From Gluconobacter japonicus (GTDB taxonomy: Bacteria; Pseudomonadota; Alphaproteobacteria; Acetobacterales; Acetobacteraceae), in the NCBI RefSeq assembly GCF_002723975.1, contig NZ_BEWO01000003.1, forward strand, positions 1 through 64,000: DNA of 64,000 nucleotides, read 5' to 3'. Below the pieces are notes generated by a model. The model had not been told where the DNA came from. It saw nothing but the letters and a program-made list of their open reading frames with translations, and did no database searches. Positions 45,077-53,556 of the stretch are shown piece after piece (within the stretch, counting starts at the first letter, position 1; the number at the start of each line of letters is the position of its first letter). The translations under genes were made by a program, and so were the position numbers.

Positions 45077-46345
45077 TCAGGCTGTAATCCGGTGCGGGTT
45101 TGAGGGATGCTCAGGCCATGTCAGTTCCCCATCAAAAGGCTGCGGAACCATTGTGATGCAGTCATCCACCGGACAGACATGAGCGCAGAGATTGCACCCG
45201 ACGCACTCCTCCTCAATCACTTCATAATGACGACGATCCGGCCCATTGCGTTTTGAAATGGCCTGATGGGACGTATCTTCACAAGCGATGTGACAGAGCC
45301 CACACCCGACACAGGCCTCCTGATCAATATCGGCGATGGTCCGGAATTTCATATTGAGCTGGTTCCAGGGGACAAACTGCGAAACCGCCCGCCCTGTCAC
45401 ATCCTCCAGCCGCTCATAACCCTTCCCGTCCATCCAGTTGGACAGACCGTCAATCATGTCTTCAACGATGCGGAAGCCATAATGCATGGCAGCCGTACAG
45501 ACCTGAAGAGATCCCGCACCCATAGCTAAAAATTCTGCAGAATCCCGCCAGTTGCTGATACCACCAATCCCGGAAATCGGAATACCGGCCATGGTCGGGT
45601 CGCGGGCGATCTCTCCAATCATGCGCAAAGCAATCGGCTTGACGGCAGGGCCACAATACCCCCCATGCGTCCCTTTGCCGCCCACCACAGGCATCGGCGC
45701 CATGGCGTCCAGATCAACCCCGATGACAGACTGGATCGTGTTGATCAGCGACACGGCATCAGCGCCACCGGCGCGTGCAGCCCTTGCCGGCATCAGAATG
45801 TTGGTCACGTTCGGTGTCAGCTTAACAATCACTGGCATGCGGGTGTTCTGCTTGCACCACCGCGTCACCATTTCCACGTATTCCGGAACCTGTCCGACCG
45901 CCGCGCCCATATTGCGCTCGGACATGCCATGCGGGCACCCAAAATTCAGTTCGATCCCATCAGCACCCGTTTCCTCCACGATGGGAAGAATGGCTTTCCA
46001 TTTGTCTTCCTCACAAGGAACCATAAGGCTCACAATCACAGCGCGGTCTGGAAACTCCCGTTTCACGCGCTTGATTTCCGCAATATTGGTCGCAAGAGGA
46101 CGATCCGAAATCAGCTCGATATTGTTGAGACCGATCAGCCTGCGCCCTTCAAATCCCAAGGCCCCATAGCGGGAACTCAGATTGACGACTGGCGGATCTT
46201 CACCAAGCGTTTTCCAGACAACACCGCCCCAGCCAGCCTGAAAAGCACGGCGGACGTTATATTCCTTATCCGTCGGAGGGGCAGAAGCCAGCCAGAACGG
46301 ATTGGGAGATTTGATACCGGCAAAAACAGTGCGTAAATCAGCCAT
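45077..46345 (-). CDS. preA: Dihydropyrimidine dehydrogenase subunit PreA
   Basis: The FMN-containing catalytic subunit that reduces uracil/thymine to the dihydro form. SPNPFWLASAPPTDKEYN and ELNFGCPHGMSERNMGAA are in the TIM-barrel half; two 4Fe-4S motifs near the end read CVGCGLCHIACEDTSH and CVGCNLCAHVCPVDDC. From MADLRTVFAGIKSP it has about 422 residues. The start overlaps the preT end by eight bases, so the subunits are coupled. Confidence 0.93.
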   Translation of the reverse strand: MADLRTVFAGIKSPNPFWLASAPPTDKEYNVRRAFQAGWGGVVWKTLGEDPPVVNLSSRYGALGFEGRRLIGLNNIELISDRPLATNIAEIKRVKREFPDRAVIVSLMVPCEEDKWKAILPIVEETGADGIELNFGCPHGMSERNMGAAVGQVPEYVEMVTRWCKQNTRMPVIVKLTPNVTNILMPARAARAGGADAVSLINTIQSVIGVDLDAMAPMPVVGGKGTHGGYCGPAVKPIALRMIGEIARDPTMAGIPISGIGGISNWRDSAEFLAMGAGSLQVCTAAMHYGFRIVEDMIDGLSNWMDGKGYERLEDVTGRAVSQFVPWNQLNMKFRTIADIDQEACVGCGLCHIACEDTSHQAISKRNGPDRRHYEVIEEECVGCNLCAHVCPVDDCITMVPQPFDGELTWPEHPSNPHRITA

Positions 46346-47696
46346 TAACCGCGTCCTTTTCAGCACTGGAGACCATGAGTTCAGCATGGATGGCTTCGGC
46401 AGCGTCCCGACCATCTCGCACAGCCGCTACCGTCAGATCTTCACCAGCCGTACAATCTCCCCCGGCATACACTCCTGGCATTGATGTCCGCCCATTCCCA
46501 TCCACAACAATGCGACCATTTTCCACCAGGATCTGATCATTCTGGATCGGATCAGACACGAAAACCTGCCCAATCGCTTTCAGCACCATGTCAGCTTCAA
46601 GCGTAAAACTGTCCTGAGGGTCGTAGCCTTTTCCAGAAGCTCCACGCGCGAAACAAATACCCTGCACAACTCCCTGATCAGTCAGAAGGTGGTGGGGAGA
46701 AGCCCAGAAGCGGAGCGTAACGCCATTGGTCTGCGCCCATTCCCGCTCAACAGGCGTGGCGGACATGTGTTCTGCACCCCGACGATAAACCAGCGTGACC
46801 TCTTCAGCTCCCAGACACTTGGCCTGCACGGCTGCATCAACAGCCGTATTTCCACCTCCGATCACAACGACACGTCGGCCAACAGGAACGTCTGACAGGG
46901 TGCTGGATCTGAGCGTTTCGATAAATGCTACCGCATCCAGAACCCCTTCAACGCCCTCATTTTCAAACCCTAACGCCCGTACACCTGACAGGCCGATCCC
47001 AAGAAAAACTGCATGATAGCTCTCGCGCAAACCAGCCAGCGTCAGGGTTTGGCCCAGCACAGCGCCTCCCTGAAAGCGGATTCCCCCGATCGACATGAGA
47101 AAATCAATTTCTTTCTGAGCAAAATTATCAGCCAGTTTGTAGGCCGCCACGCCATATTGGTTGAGACCGCCCGGAGCCTCATGCCGATCAAAAATCGTCA
47201 CATCATGGCCACGCATAGCCAGCCGATGAGCACATGCCAAACCTGCCGGCCCAGCGCCCACGACGGCGACACGACGACCCGTACTCTCCTCGCGTTGAAA
47301 CGGATGCGCACTCTGGTTCATCTGCCAGTCTGTAGCAAACCGCTGCAAAGCACCGATCCGAACAGCGTGATTGGCTTCAATCGCAGTGTGGACACATTTC
47401 TGCTCACACAGGATTTCCGTCGGACAAACCCGTGCGCACGACCCGCCAAGAATGTTCGACTGAAGAATAGTCCGCGAGGCACCTGCCAGATTGTCTGACG
47501 CAATTGCTTTGATAAAACGCGGAATATCAATTCCCGTCGGACAAGCTTCAACGCAGGGCGCATCATAACAATAGAAGCAACGATCTGCTTCCAGCGCAGC
47601 CTGCTCATGGCTTAGGCCCGGATGAGCATCAGCAAAATTGAGATCCAGAACGGTCTCTGGCAACCGTCCGCAGGCAATATCGAATCGCGTACCCAT
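46338..47696 (-). CDS. preT: NAD(P)-dependent dihydropyrimidine dehydrogenase subunit PreT
   Basis: The FAD/NAD(P) electron-transfer subunit. The N-terminal Fe-S region has CFYCYDAPCVEACPTGIDIP and GGSCARVCPTEILCEQKC. Two dinucleotide folds follow: VAVVGAGPAGLACAHRLA (FAD) and VVVIGGGNTAVDAAVQA (NAD(P)). The family length is 410-450. AGGGG precedes the ATG at 47696. It is first in the minus-strand operon preT-preA-amidohydrolase. A site at 47764-47777 resembling the RutR operator lies just upstream. Confidence 0.93.
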   Translation of the reverse strand: MGTRFDIACGRLPETVLDLNFADAHPGLSHEQAALEADRCFYCYDAPCVEACPTGIDIPRFIKAIASDNLAGASRTILQSNILGGSCARVCPTEILCEQKCVHTAIEANHAVRIGALQRFATDWQMNQSAHPFQREESTGRRVAVVGAGPAGLACAHRLAMRGHDVTIFDRHEAPGGLNQYGVAAYKLADNFAQKEIDFLMSIGGIRFQGGAVLGQTLTLAGLRESYHAVFLGIGLSGVRALGFENEGVEGVLDAVAFIETLRSSTLSDVPVGRRVVVIGGGNTAVDAAVQAKCLGAEEVTLVYRRGAEHMSATPVEREWAQTNGVTLRFWASPHHLLTDQGVVQGICFARGASGKGYDPQDSFTLEADMVLKAIGQVFVSDPIQNDQILVENGRIVVDGNGRTSMPGVYAGGDCTAGEDLTVAAVRDGRDAAEAIHAELMVSSAEKDAVNG

Positions 47697-47763
47697 CTCA
47701 TGCCCCTGATTGGTTCGTAATCAGAACGGTATGATTTCAGAACTGTTGATTGCAAGAATTTTC

Positions 47764-47777
47764 TGACCAAACGTTCA
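47764..47777. promoter_or_regulatory. Second RutR-like operator, upstream of preT
   Basis: TGACC-AAAC-GTTCA keeps the half-site TGACC and four-base spacing of the site at 41556, with one mismatch in the right arm. It lies about 70 bases upstream of preT, so the same regulator may control both operons. Confidence 0.4.
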
Positions 47778-47883
47778 ATTTATACGCTCTTGCGACATTC
47801 TCTTTTCTCAAAGGGCCAGTCCAAAAAAAATCCACGCCCGAAAACCAGCGACATCCACCGTTGTGCAGTTCTAGAATTTCAAA

Positions 47884-48957
47884 ATGCTCTTCGATCTTCC
47901 AGACCCTGAAACCCTTTATGCAGCACTCTTGTCCCGTAACGAGACGTTCGATGGACAAGCCTTTGTATGCGTCTCTTCAACAGGCATCTTCTGCCGCCTG
48001 ACCTGTCCGGCACGAAAGCCCAAACGAGAACACTGCACATTTTTCCAGACTATCGGCGAATGTCTCAATGCAGGTTTCCGGCCCTGCAAACGCTGCCACC
48101 CCGTACAGGCCTCAGCACTTGCCGACCCTTCAATTTCTGTGCTCCTACACAGTCTTGAAGCGCACCCGGATAGACGCTGGTCAGAGGGACACATTGTCAA
48201 AATGGGCTACGATCCTTCGACAATACGACGCAGCTTCAAACGACAGTTTGGAACGACCTTTCTGGAAATGGCCCGGCAACGACGTATTCGCGAAGGATTT
48301 GAGACACTAGCAGGTGGAGGCAAGGTCATTACAGCGCAACACGAGGCCAGCTTCGACTCTGCAAGCGCGTTTCGTACCGCTTTCGCCAGACTGCTCGGCT
48401 GCTTGCCTTCCGAACTACGTCCTAACAAGCTTCTTCAGGCAACCTGGATACCAACGCCTCTGGGTGACATGATTGCCGTAAGCAGCCGAAGTCACCTGCA
48501 TCTTCTGGAGTTTCTGGATCGGAAAGCTCTTCCAGCTGAACTCAAGCGACTTCATACAACGTCAAACGGAGAAATAGGAATCGGGCGCCTCCCGCCCTCG
48601 GAGCAGGCAAAAAGTGAGCTGGAAGGATATTTTTCGGCCCGGTCCGACAGCTTCCAGACTCCTCTTGCTTTGAACGCCACTCCTTTTACGCGCCTAGTCT
48701 GGAATGCCCTCCAGACTATTCCTGCAGGAGAAACACGCAGTTACTCAGATATTGCACGGCAAATCGGCCACCCTTCTGCCGTAAGGGCGGTTGCACGCGC
48801 TAATGGCGCTAATCAGATTGCACTGATGATTCCCTGCCATCGCGTCATCGGCGCGAATGGTTCCCTAACAGGATATGGAGGAGGCCTCTGGCGAAAACAG
48901 CGGCTCATCGAAATCGAAAGACAACTCAAAATACCGAAGGTCAATCAGAATACGTGA
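47884..48957 (+). CDS. ada: Ada-type methylphosphotriester/O6-methylguanine repair regulator
   Basis: A bifunctional DNA repair protein and activator. The N-terminal domain (about 1-80) has Zn-binding Cys: GIFCRLTCPARKP and RPCKRCHP. An AraC-type HTH (about 85-165) follows, then the methyltransferase domain with the active Cys in IALMIPCHRVIGANGSLTGY. The length of 357 residues is standard. No clear ribosome binding site precedes the ATG 47884. It is the last core gene before the integrated element's left flank. Confidence 0.92.
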   Translation: MLFDLPDPETLYAALLSRNETFDGQAFVCVSSTGIFCRLTCPARKPKREHCTFFQTIGECLNAGFRPCKRCHPVQASALADPSISVLLHSLEAHPDRRWSEGHIVKMGYDPSTIRRSFKRQFGTTFLEMARQRRIREGFETLAGGGKVITAQHEASFDSASAFRTAFARLLGCLPSELRPNKLLQATWIPTPLGDMIAVSSRSHLHLLEFLDRKALPAELKRLHTTSNGEIGIGRLPPSEQAKSELEGYFSARSDSFQTPLALNATPFTRLVWNALQTIPAGETRSYSDIARQIGHPSAVRAVARANGANQIALMIPCHRVIGANGSLTGYGGGLWRKQRLIEIERQLKIPKVNQNT

Positions 48958-49053
48958 CGCTGATCTATGCTCATGACGACCCACTAAACCATGCTTCGGG
49001 TACAAGTAGACAATAAACGTCCATCTTATTTCATCAAATGAGCGATATGCCAC
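48958..49053 (-). pseudogene. Possible relic of an integrase N-terminus
   Basis: On the minus strand, directly after the segment that repeats the integrase-proximal end of the element, a frame starting GTG at 49053 reads on to RWTFIVYLYPKHGLVGRHE. This resembles the N-terminal pattern of tyrosine integrases, as in YYVRFIIPKDRW of the intact integrase at 54.5-56.0 kb. It runs into the ada end and has no remaining catalytic domain. The assignment is uncertain. Confidence 0.25.
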
Positions 49054-49160
49054 CTTCTCTCAACGAAGGCAGGACCGAGCCATAGCATCTATGGCGACAC
49101 TGGCTTTGGCTAAAGTGTTTATTTTCTTAAGAAAAAGGAGACCTGGTGGAGAGAGTTGGA
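49047..49160. repeat. Left flank repeat / distal attachment site
   Basis: Two blocks match the right end of the element. 49047-49089 matches 56020-56062 at 41 of 43 bases, and 49100-49160 matches 56107-56167 at 53 of 61. The last 21 bases (49140-49160) are identical and include 17 bases of the tRNA-Tyr 3' end, the likely crossover core. The left copy lacks the stretch with three GTGACGC motifs found between the blocks at right. Confidence 0.8.
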
Positions 49161-49564
49161 CTTTCCACAAATCGGACATTTTTCGCAGAAAACTGCCAAA
49201 AAACCAGTGACGCTCGCAAGTTAACTCAACGTCACTGACGTTCGATCCTGCTTTGGTCAGGACATAACGGAGCCTTAGAGTTTCCTCAAGGAAATCCTTA
49301 TGAGGCCCGATTTTCTTTAGTGACGCTCATGCTCCCACTGACAAATAAGTCAAACATGAACTGCCTGTAATTTTTGTTAGCCTCTCAGGCACCCACTGGG
49401 ATCGATAACGCCAGCGCCCAGTTCTAGACCGCGCTTTCCATCTTCGGTCTTCGTTTACACTTCTATCGAATAAAGCTGCTTAGCGAGTATCATAATGAAT
49501 AAGGAACGCGCCAAGCAGCCAGCACTGATAATGCAAACCTTAAAATCGGCTCACCATGGAAAAA
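49161..49564. other. Left end of the element, non-coding
   Basis: About 400 bases without a convincing gene on either strand. It holds two GTGACGC motifs (49207-49213 and 49320-49326) like those beside the integrase, and an imperfect inverted repeat CCTCAAGGA/TCCTTATGAGG (about 49287-49308). A 77-codon plus-strand frame from 49495 overlaps the DUF2188-like gene and looks like its shadow. Confidence 0.45.
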
Positions 49565-49783
49565 TTACACTGCCCTCCAATAATCTGGCCGACGCTTATC
49601 ATCCAAGTGACGAGAACGCGCTACATGAGGCACGTAACCTTGCCTTTTTGCCCAATCAATTCCCTCTTTCTGAGTATGAGTTTTGTGCAGAACACTGTCC
49701 GCCTGATCCTCAACAACCCAATGCGTAATCGGGTCACCGTCTCGCCCCTTAGGACGAGCTTCTACATAAACTGACTTTGACAA
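49565..49783 (-). CDS. DUF2188-like small protein
   Basis: A 72-residue protein with the pattern of DUF2188: an N-terminal strand (KSVYVEARPKG), a central THWVVEDQ, and a helix with KRQGYV before a C-terminal RSRHLDDKRRPDYW. I start at TTG 49783 because GGAAGGAG lies seven bases upstream; an upstream ATG at 49834 lacks such a site. The function of DUF2188 is not known to me. It follows the serine recombinase gene on the minus strand. Confidence 0.6.
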   Translation of the reverse strand: MSKSVYVEARPKGRDGDPITHWVVEDQADSVLHKTHTQKEGIDWAKRQGYVPHVARSRHLDDKRRPDYWRAV

Positions 49784-49875
49784 TTCAATTCTCCTTCCAC
49801 TGAAGGATATTTGCAGGAACAGAGTAAATTTCAATACGACATTTATCGAAAAGATTTATTGACTCAGATTGCACA

Positions 49876-50559
49876 CTAGATTCTTGAATAGATACTACCA
49901 TCCAAAATTCGAGATACAGTAGCAGCGGTCCACGTCCCGCCTTTGGAAGTCTTAATGCCCTGCTCTGTCATGCGCTCTGCAATCTGGCGAAGGCTCATGC
50001 CCTCCTCCCGTAGCCCGGCGACCATTGGACCAATGCTTGCACGGAACGCTTCAGCCGCTTTCTGACGCGCTTCTATGGACAGCCGATAATCCACCTTACC
50101 AGCGCCGGGCCGATAACCACCCAACTTCTGGCCCCGAGCCTTCGCTTCAGCGAGAGCGGCCTTGGTCCGTGCAGAGATAGCTTCTCGCTCCTGTTGGGCG
50201 ACGAGAGCCATAATCCCGACTGTCAGGCGATTAGCGTTGGGCATGTCGGCTGCAATGAAGTCTATCCCCGCCTTCTCCAGTCCGAGGAGGAAATGGGCAT
50301 CACGACTAAGACGGTCGAGCTTCGCAATCAGCAGGACAGCCCCCGTGAGACGGCAACGCGTCATGGCCTCGACAAGCTGGGGGCGTTCGTTGTTCTTGCC
50401 GCTCTCAATCTCAGTGAAAGATGCAAGCTCACGTCCGCCTGTTTGGGCCACATGGATAGCAACGGCTCTCTGCTGGGCCTCGATACCAAGCCCTGAAGCG
50501 CCTTGGCGAGCTGTGGAAACGCGAAAGTAGCTGATGAAGAGTGGGGCCGTGGTAGTCAT
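49876..50559 (-). CDS. Serine recombinase (resolvase/invertase type)
   Basis: A small serine recombinase of about 227 residues. The catalytic domain begins FISYFRVSTARQGASGLG, with nucleophile Ser in RVST, and continues with LIAKLDRLSRD and the E-helix region AISARTKAALAEAKARGQ. A C-terminal HTH (MSLRQIAERMTEQGIKTSKG) reads the site. ATG 50559 has AGGA four to five bases upstream. The size fits resolvase/invertase enzymes rather than large serine integrases. It may invert or resolve part of the element. Confidence 0.88.
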   Translation of the reverse strand: MTTTAPLFISYFRVSTARQGASGLGIEAQQRAVAIHVAQTGGRELASFTEIESGKNNERPQLVEAMTRCRLTGAVLLIAKLDRLSRDAHFLLGLEKAGIDFIAADMPNANRLTVGIMALVAQQEREAISARTKAALAEAKARGQKLGGYRPGAGKVDYRLSIEARQKAAEAFRASIGPMVAGLREEGMSLRQIAERMTEQGIKTSKGGTWTAATVSRILDGSIYSRI

Positions 50560-51009
50560 GTCGTCCTGTGTTCGCTGAATGTGAACCCTCGTTGACATTA
50601 GTGATACAGGCCCAGCGAAGGCATGACTCTTGCAGTTTCGGAATCCCGACGATTCCTAAAACGCATGGCTTCGACCAAGACCCACACACCTGATTTTCCC
50701 CTGCACAAATGAGGCAGACGGCAGGACACCTCTAGCTTTGGTAGGACGCGGGACTCCAAACGGGCCACCGCGAGGGCATGACACCATTCTCAAGCCGGTT
50801 CCAATTCAGGGCCTAAACCCTGTGTTGTTTTGTTGTTCGATCCAGACGAGCGGCGTGGACATTTTGAGGCTCTAAAGCCAACATCTTTCGATTAAGAACC
50901 ATGTAATAGAGCCGCTCCCTCAAATTGAGGGACCAGGTATTCATCGCGCATAGCATAATAAAATTGATTTGTAACGACTTGTATTCTTGTTTTTCATTCG
51001 TAATTCCAG
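50560..51009. other. Divergent control region with inverted repeats
   Basis: About 450 bases between the serine recombinase and the HNH gene. It holds GGAATC-CCGAC-GATTCC (50640-50656) and the near-perfect palindrome TCCCTCAA-A-TTGAGGGA (50916-50932). These could be operators or recombinase sites. I see no gene. Confidence 0.5.
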
Positions 51010-51753
51010 ATGAATACTCAATTTTACAGAAAGGCACGCCATTTGACCGACCTAGTCACCCTGAGCCCAGCGGATACAGAACGCTTCCACTCCAAAGTGG
51101 ATACCAGCGGAGGTCCAAACGCCTGCTGGCCGTGGACCGGCACCGTTACAAAAACCGACAATGACGGGAATGCATTTTATGGCAGCTTCAAAACCAACGG
51201 ACGGGATGTGAAAGCCCATAGGCTTGCCTACATGTTGGCAAAGGGCGCTATTCCTAGTGGTATGGTAATTCGACACCTGTGCATCCATCAGCCGATGTGC
51301 TGCAACCCAGCCCATCTTGAGATAGGAACTCCCCAGGAGAATCAGGCTGACAAAGCCATTACAGATATTGTGCGACGCGGCCCGTTCTGGACTGCGGTAG
51401 CCCTGTGGTCCATTCGCCGCAATGCTGCACAGGACAAAGCGTTTCAGATTCCGACACAGCAATTGGCTGAAGAGCTTGGAATCACGCCCCAGATGGTCAA
51501 CAGAATTGCACGCAAAAAGCGCTGGCTGCCAGCTTGGGAGTTGTTCGGCGATCTGGACATCAACACACGACCCGAGCCGCCGGATGTTCGAGCCATTCTT
51601 GAATCCAGAGGTTTGTGTGTGCAGGACGGTTGGCAAAACCCCACCGACCCAGACCCAGAAGACCCCACCATTTCATCTGTCTCACCTGAAATATGGGCAG
51701 ACGTTTTGGCGCAACTGCAAGCAGAGGAGGCAGCAATTGACGAAGCCGCCTAA
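51010..51753 (+). CDS. HNH endonuclease with C-terminal extension
   Basis: A 247-residue protein. The N-terminal half is an HNH nuclease: CWPWTGT, the KAHRLAYMLAKGAIPSGMVI stretch, then HLCIHQPMCCNPAHLEIGT, with the Asn/His of PAHL closing the motif and Cys pairs for zinc. The C-terminal half has an HTH-like PTQQLAEELGITPQMVNRI and an acidic end. Such nucleases are common in phages and satellites. The last bases overlap the TTG start of the next small gene. Confidence 0.85.
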   Translation: MNTQFYRKARHLTDLVTLSPADTERFHSKVDTSGGPNACWPWTGTVTKTDNDGNAFYGSFKTNGRDVKAHRLAYMLAKGAIPSGMVIRHLCIHQPMCCNPAHLEIGTPQENQADKAITDIVRRGPFWTAVALWSIRRNAAQDKAFQIPTQQLAEELGITPQMVNRIARKKRWLPAWELFGDLDINTRPEPPDVRAILESRGLCVQDGWQNPTDPDPEDPTISSVSPEIWADVLAQLQAEEAAIDEAA

Positions 51754-51913
51754 TAAGGAGAAGGACACGGATGCCAAGCCTTCTTACTCGCGTCGTGTCT
51801 ATGATAATCCTTTAGAATGGATAGCCTGCGAGATTATTCCAAATGTGCGAGATGTGCCCAGAGCAATCAATAAGAAGCCATCCAAAAAGAAGAAAGAAAC
51901 GCCTTCTTCATAA
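51737..51913 (+). CDS. Small basic protein, 58 residues, TTG start
   Basis: A frame starting TTG at 51737 with AGGAGG six bases upstream, inside the end of the HNH gene. It encodes KPPNKEKDTDAKPSYSRRV and ends PSKKKKETPSS, a strongly basic tail. The excellent ribosome binding site suggests a real gene. The family is not recognised; a DNA- or RNA-binding role is a guess from charge. Confidence 0.5.
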   Translation: MTKPPNKEKDTDAKPSYSRRVYDNPLEWIACEIIPNVRDVPRAINKKPSKKKKETPSS

Positions 51914-52152
51914 ACAGGACGTCTCATAGTTCCCTTCTGGGATAATACCGTTCTCTATGTCCTGATGTCTGGTCTCTTCTAATGATGGAGGTGGTACTGT
52001 ATTCTATGACTGCCATCTCCTCTCTACCTTCATCATCATCATTAACACCATCTCATATTCATGATGCCCTATTAAAGAAGACTGGCTTGCCATCAACGAA
52101 CAGGACCTCTACATGGAATCCCTATAGGGTATAAGGTGAAAGGTTTCGGACA

Positions 52153-53556
52153 TTGGGCGATGGCCTGACAAATACACACGCAAGAGAACAGCGCCCGTTC
52201 TCTCCTCCATCCCACCAGCATGACCCTGCCGATCTGGAAGCCGCACACTGGCTCTCGCTAGGTCGTGTCCCGGACACTGAAGCTGCCCATGCGCTCGTGG
52301 CCCGCATTGCGGAAGACATTCGTCCCCACCTCGGCAGCCGCACCAAAGCCGCTCTAGGAAACCGTGACAAGGGCAAGGAAAGGCGTGTCCGTGAGACAGG
52401 GATTATCCTCGCCGGGCTTCTCAGAAGAGGTCTGAAAGGCCACTGGTCCGCTGTCAATGAAAGCCCAAGCACATGGTTCTGGAAGGCATCCCGTAAGCTG
52501 CCCGTGAAGCACACAGCCTTTAAGAGCAAGGTCGATGCAATGCAAACGCTGGGCTTGCTAGACCATGTTCCCGGCAAGAGCTTCAAAGGTGCCTTTGGGG
52601 ACTATCAGGGCCATGCTGCCCGTCTGCGTCCGTCCAAGAAACTACTTGAACTCGCGGAGCAGTACGGATGCCTTTCACAAACCGCTGCACAGGATTGGAA
52701 GTTGATAAACCCTGCCCCTGTCGAACGCATGGCAACTCATGAACTGCTGTCCTTCACAACTATTCCACGCAAAAGAAACGGGCGGATAGACCCTGCCAGC
52801 AGAAGCAAAATGGACATCCCGGCTGGCTGTGAAGACCTTCTGGCGTTCATGAAGGCTCTGACAAGTTCCTTGGCTACTGTCGTGTTCACAGGATGTGCGG
52901 AACCTGTCTTTCAGGCCCGCTTCAGTGGAGCGAGAGAGTTTGGTGGTCGCATCTATGCCCAAGGCCCGGACAACTATCAGAACGGCATCAGCAAAGACGA
53001 ACGCCAGCACATTACCATCAACGGAGAGCCCGTAGCAGAACTGGACCTGTCCGCATCGTTCCTGTCCATCGCTTTGGCTCTTCTGAACCAACCTGCTCCT
53101 GAGGGCGATCCTTATGCGCTTCCTGGGCTGGACGAGGCGCACCGCGCTGCCATCAAACAGTGGTTTGTCGTTTTCTGGCAGACTGGAAAAGCGCCCAACA
53201 AATGGTCCGACAAGACACCTCAGGCCATCCGTGACAGCATCCCGCCCACGGACATTACAGGCCCGGCGTTCGAGCGCTATCCGGCCCTGAAGGACATCAA
53301 ATCCATCGTTCCGGAAGCCCTGCTAAAGAGCGTCGAGAAACCCATGAGAAGCTGGGCGGTCGGGCAATATCTGACAGGCGTGGAAGCGGGCATCATGCGG
53401 GAGGCTATGAGTTCCATCATGGAAACAGGCGGCATTGTCCTGCCCGTACATGACAGCCTCATCGTGCCGCGCTCACTAATGGAAATTGCCGGAAAAATAA
53501 TCCAAAGTGCCTACAAAAAACGCCTTCACAAAAAGATCGGAATAAAAATTAGATGA
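52153..53556 (+). CDS. Putative replication protein with PolA-like motifs
   Basis: A 467-residue protein, start TTG 52153 (AAGG nine bases upstream). I do not recognise a named family. The C-terminal half shows, in the right order, motifs like family A DNA polymerases: motif A near Asp298 (PVAELDLSASFLSIALAL), an O-helix-like RAAIKQWFVVFW (Arg331, Lys335) and motif C VLPVHDSLIVP (His433, Asp434). The N-terminal half is helical and basic, with no exonuclease motifs. This would make it an element-encoded polymerase or replicase. It is convergent with the TIR gene (8-base overlap). Confidence 0.5.
   Translation: MGDGLTNTHAREQRPFSPPSHQHDPADLEAAHWLSLGRVPDTEAAHALVARIAEDIRPHLGSRTKAALGNRDKGKERRVRETGIILAGLLRRGLKGHWSAVNESPSTWFWKASRKLPVKHTAFKSKVDAMQTLGLLDHVPGKSFKGAFGDYQGHAARLRPSKKLLELAEQYGCLSQTAAQDWKLINPAPVERMATHELLSFTTIPRKRNGRIDPASRSKMDIPAGCEDLLAFMKALTSSLATVVFTGCAEPVFQARFSGAREFGGRIYAQGPDNYQNGISKDERQHITINGEPVAELDLSASFLSIALALLNQPAPEGDPYALPGLDEAHRAAIKQWFVVFWQTGKAPNKWSDKTPQAIRDSIPPTDITGPAFERYPALKDIKSIVPEALLKSVEKPMRSWAVGQYLTGVEAGIMREAMSSIMETGGIVLPVHDSLIVPRSLMEIAGKIIQSAYKKRLHKKIGIKIR

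Noticed and set aside
49495-49728. 77-codon plus-strand frame
   Set aside because: Overlaps the DUF2188-like gene, which has a better ribosome binding site and a recognisable pattern.
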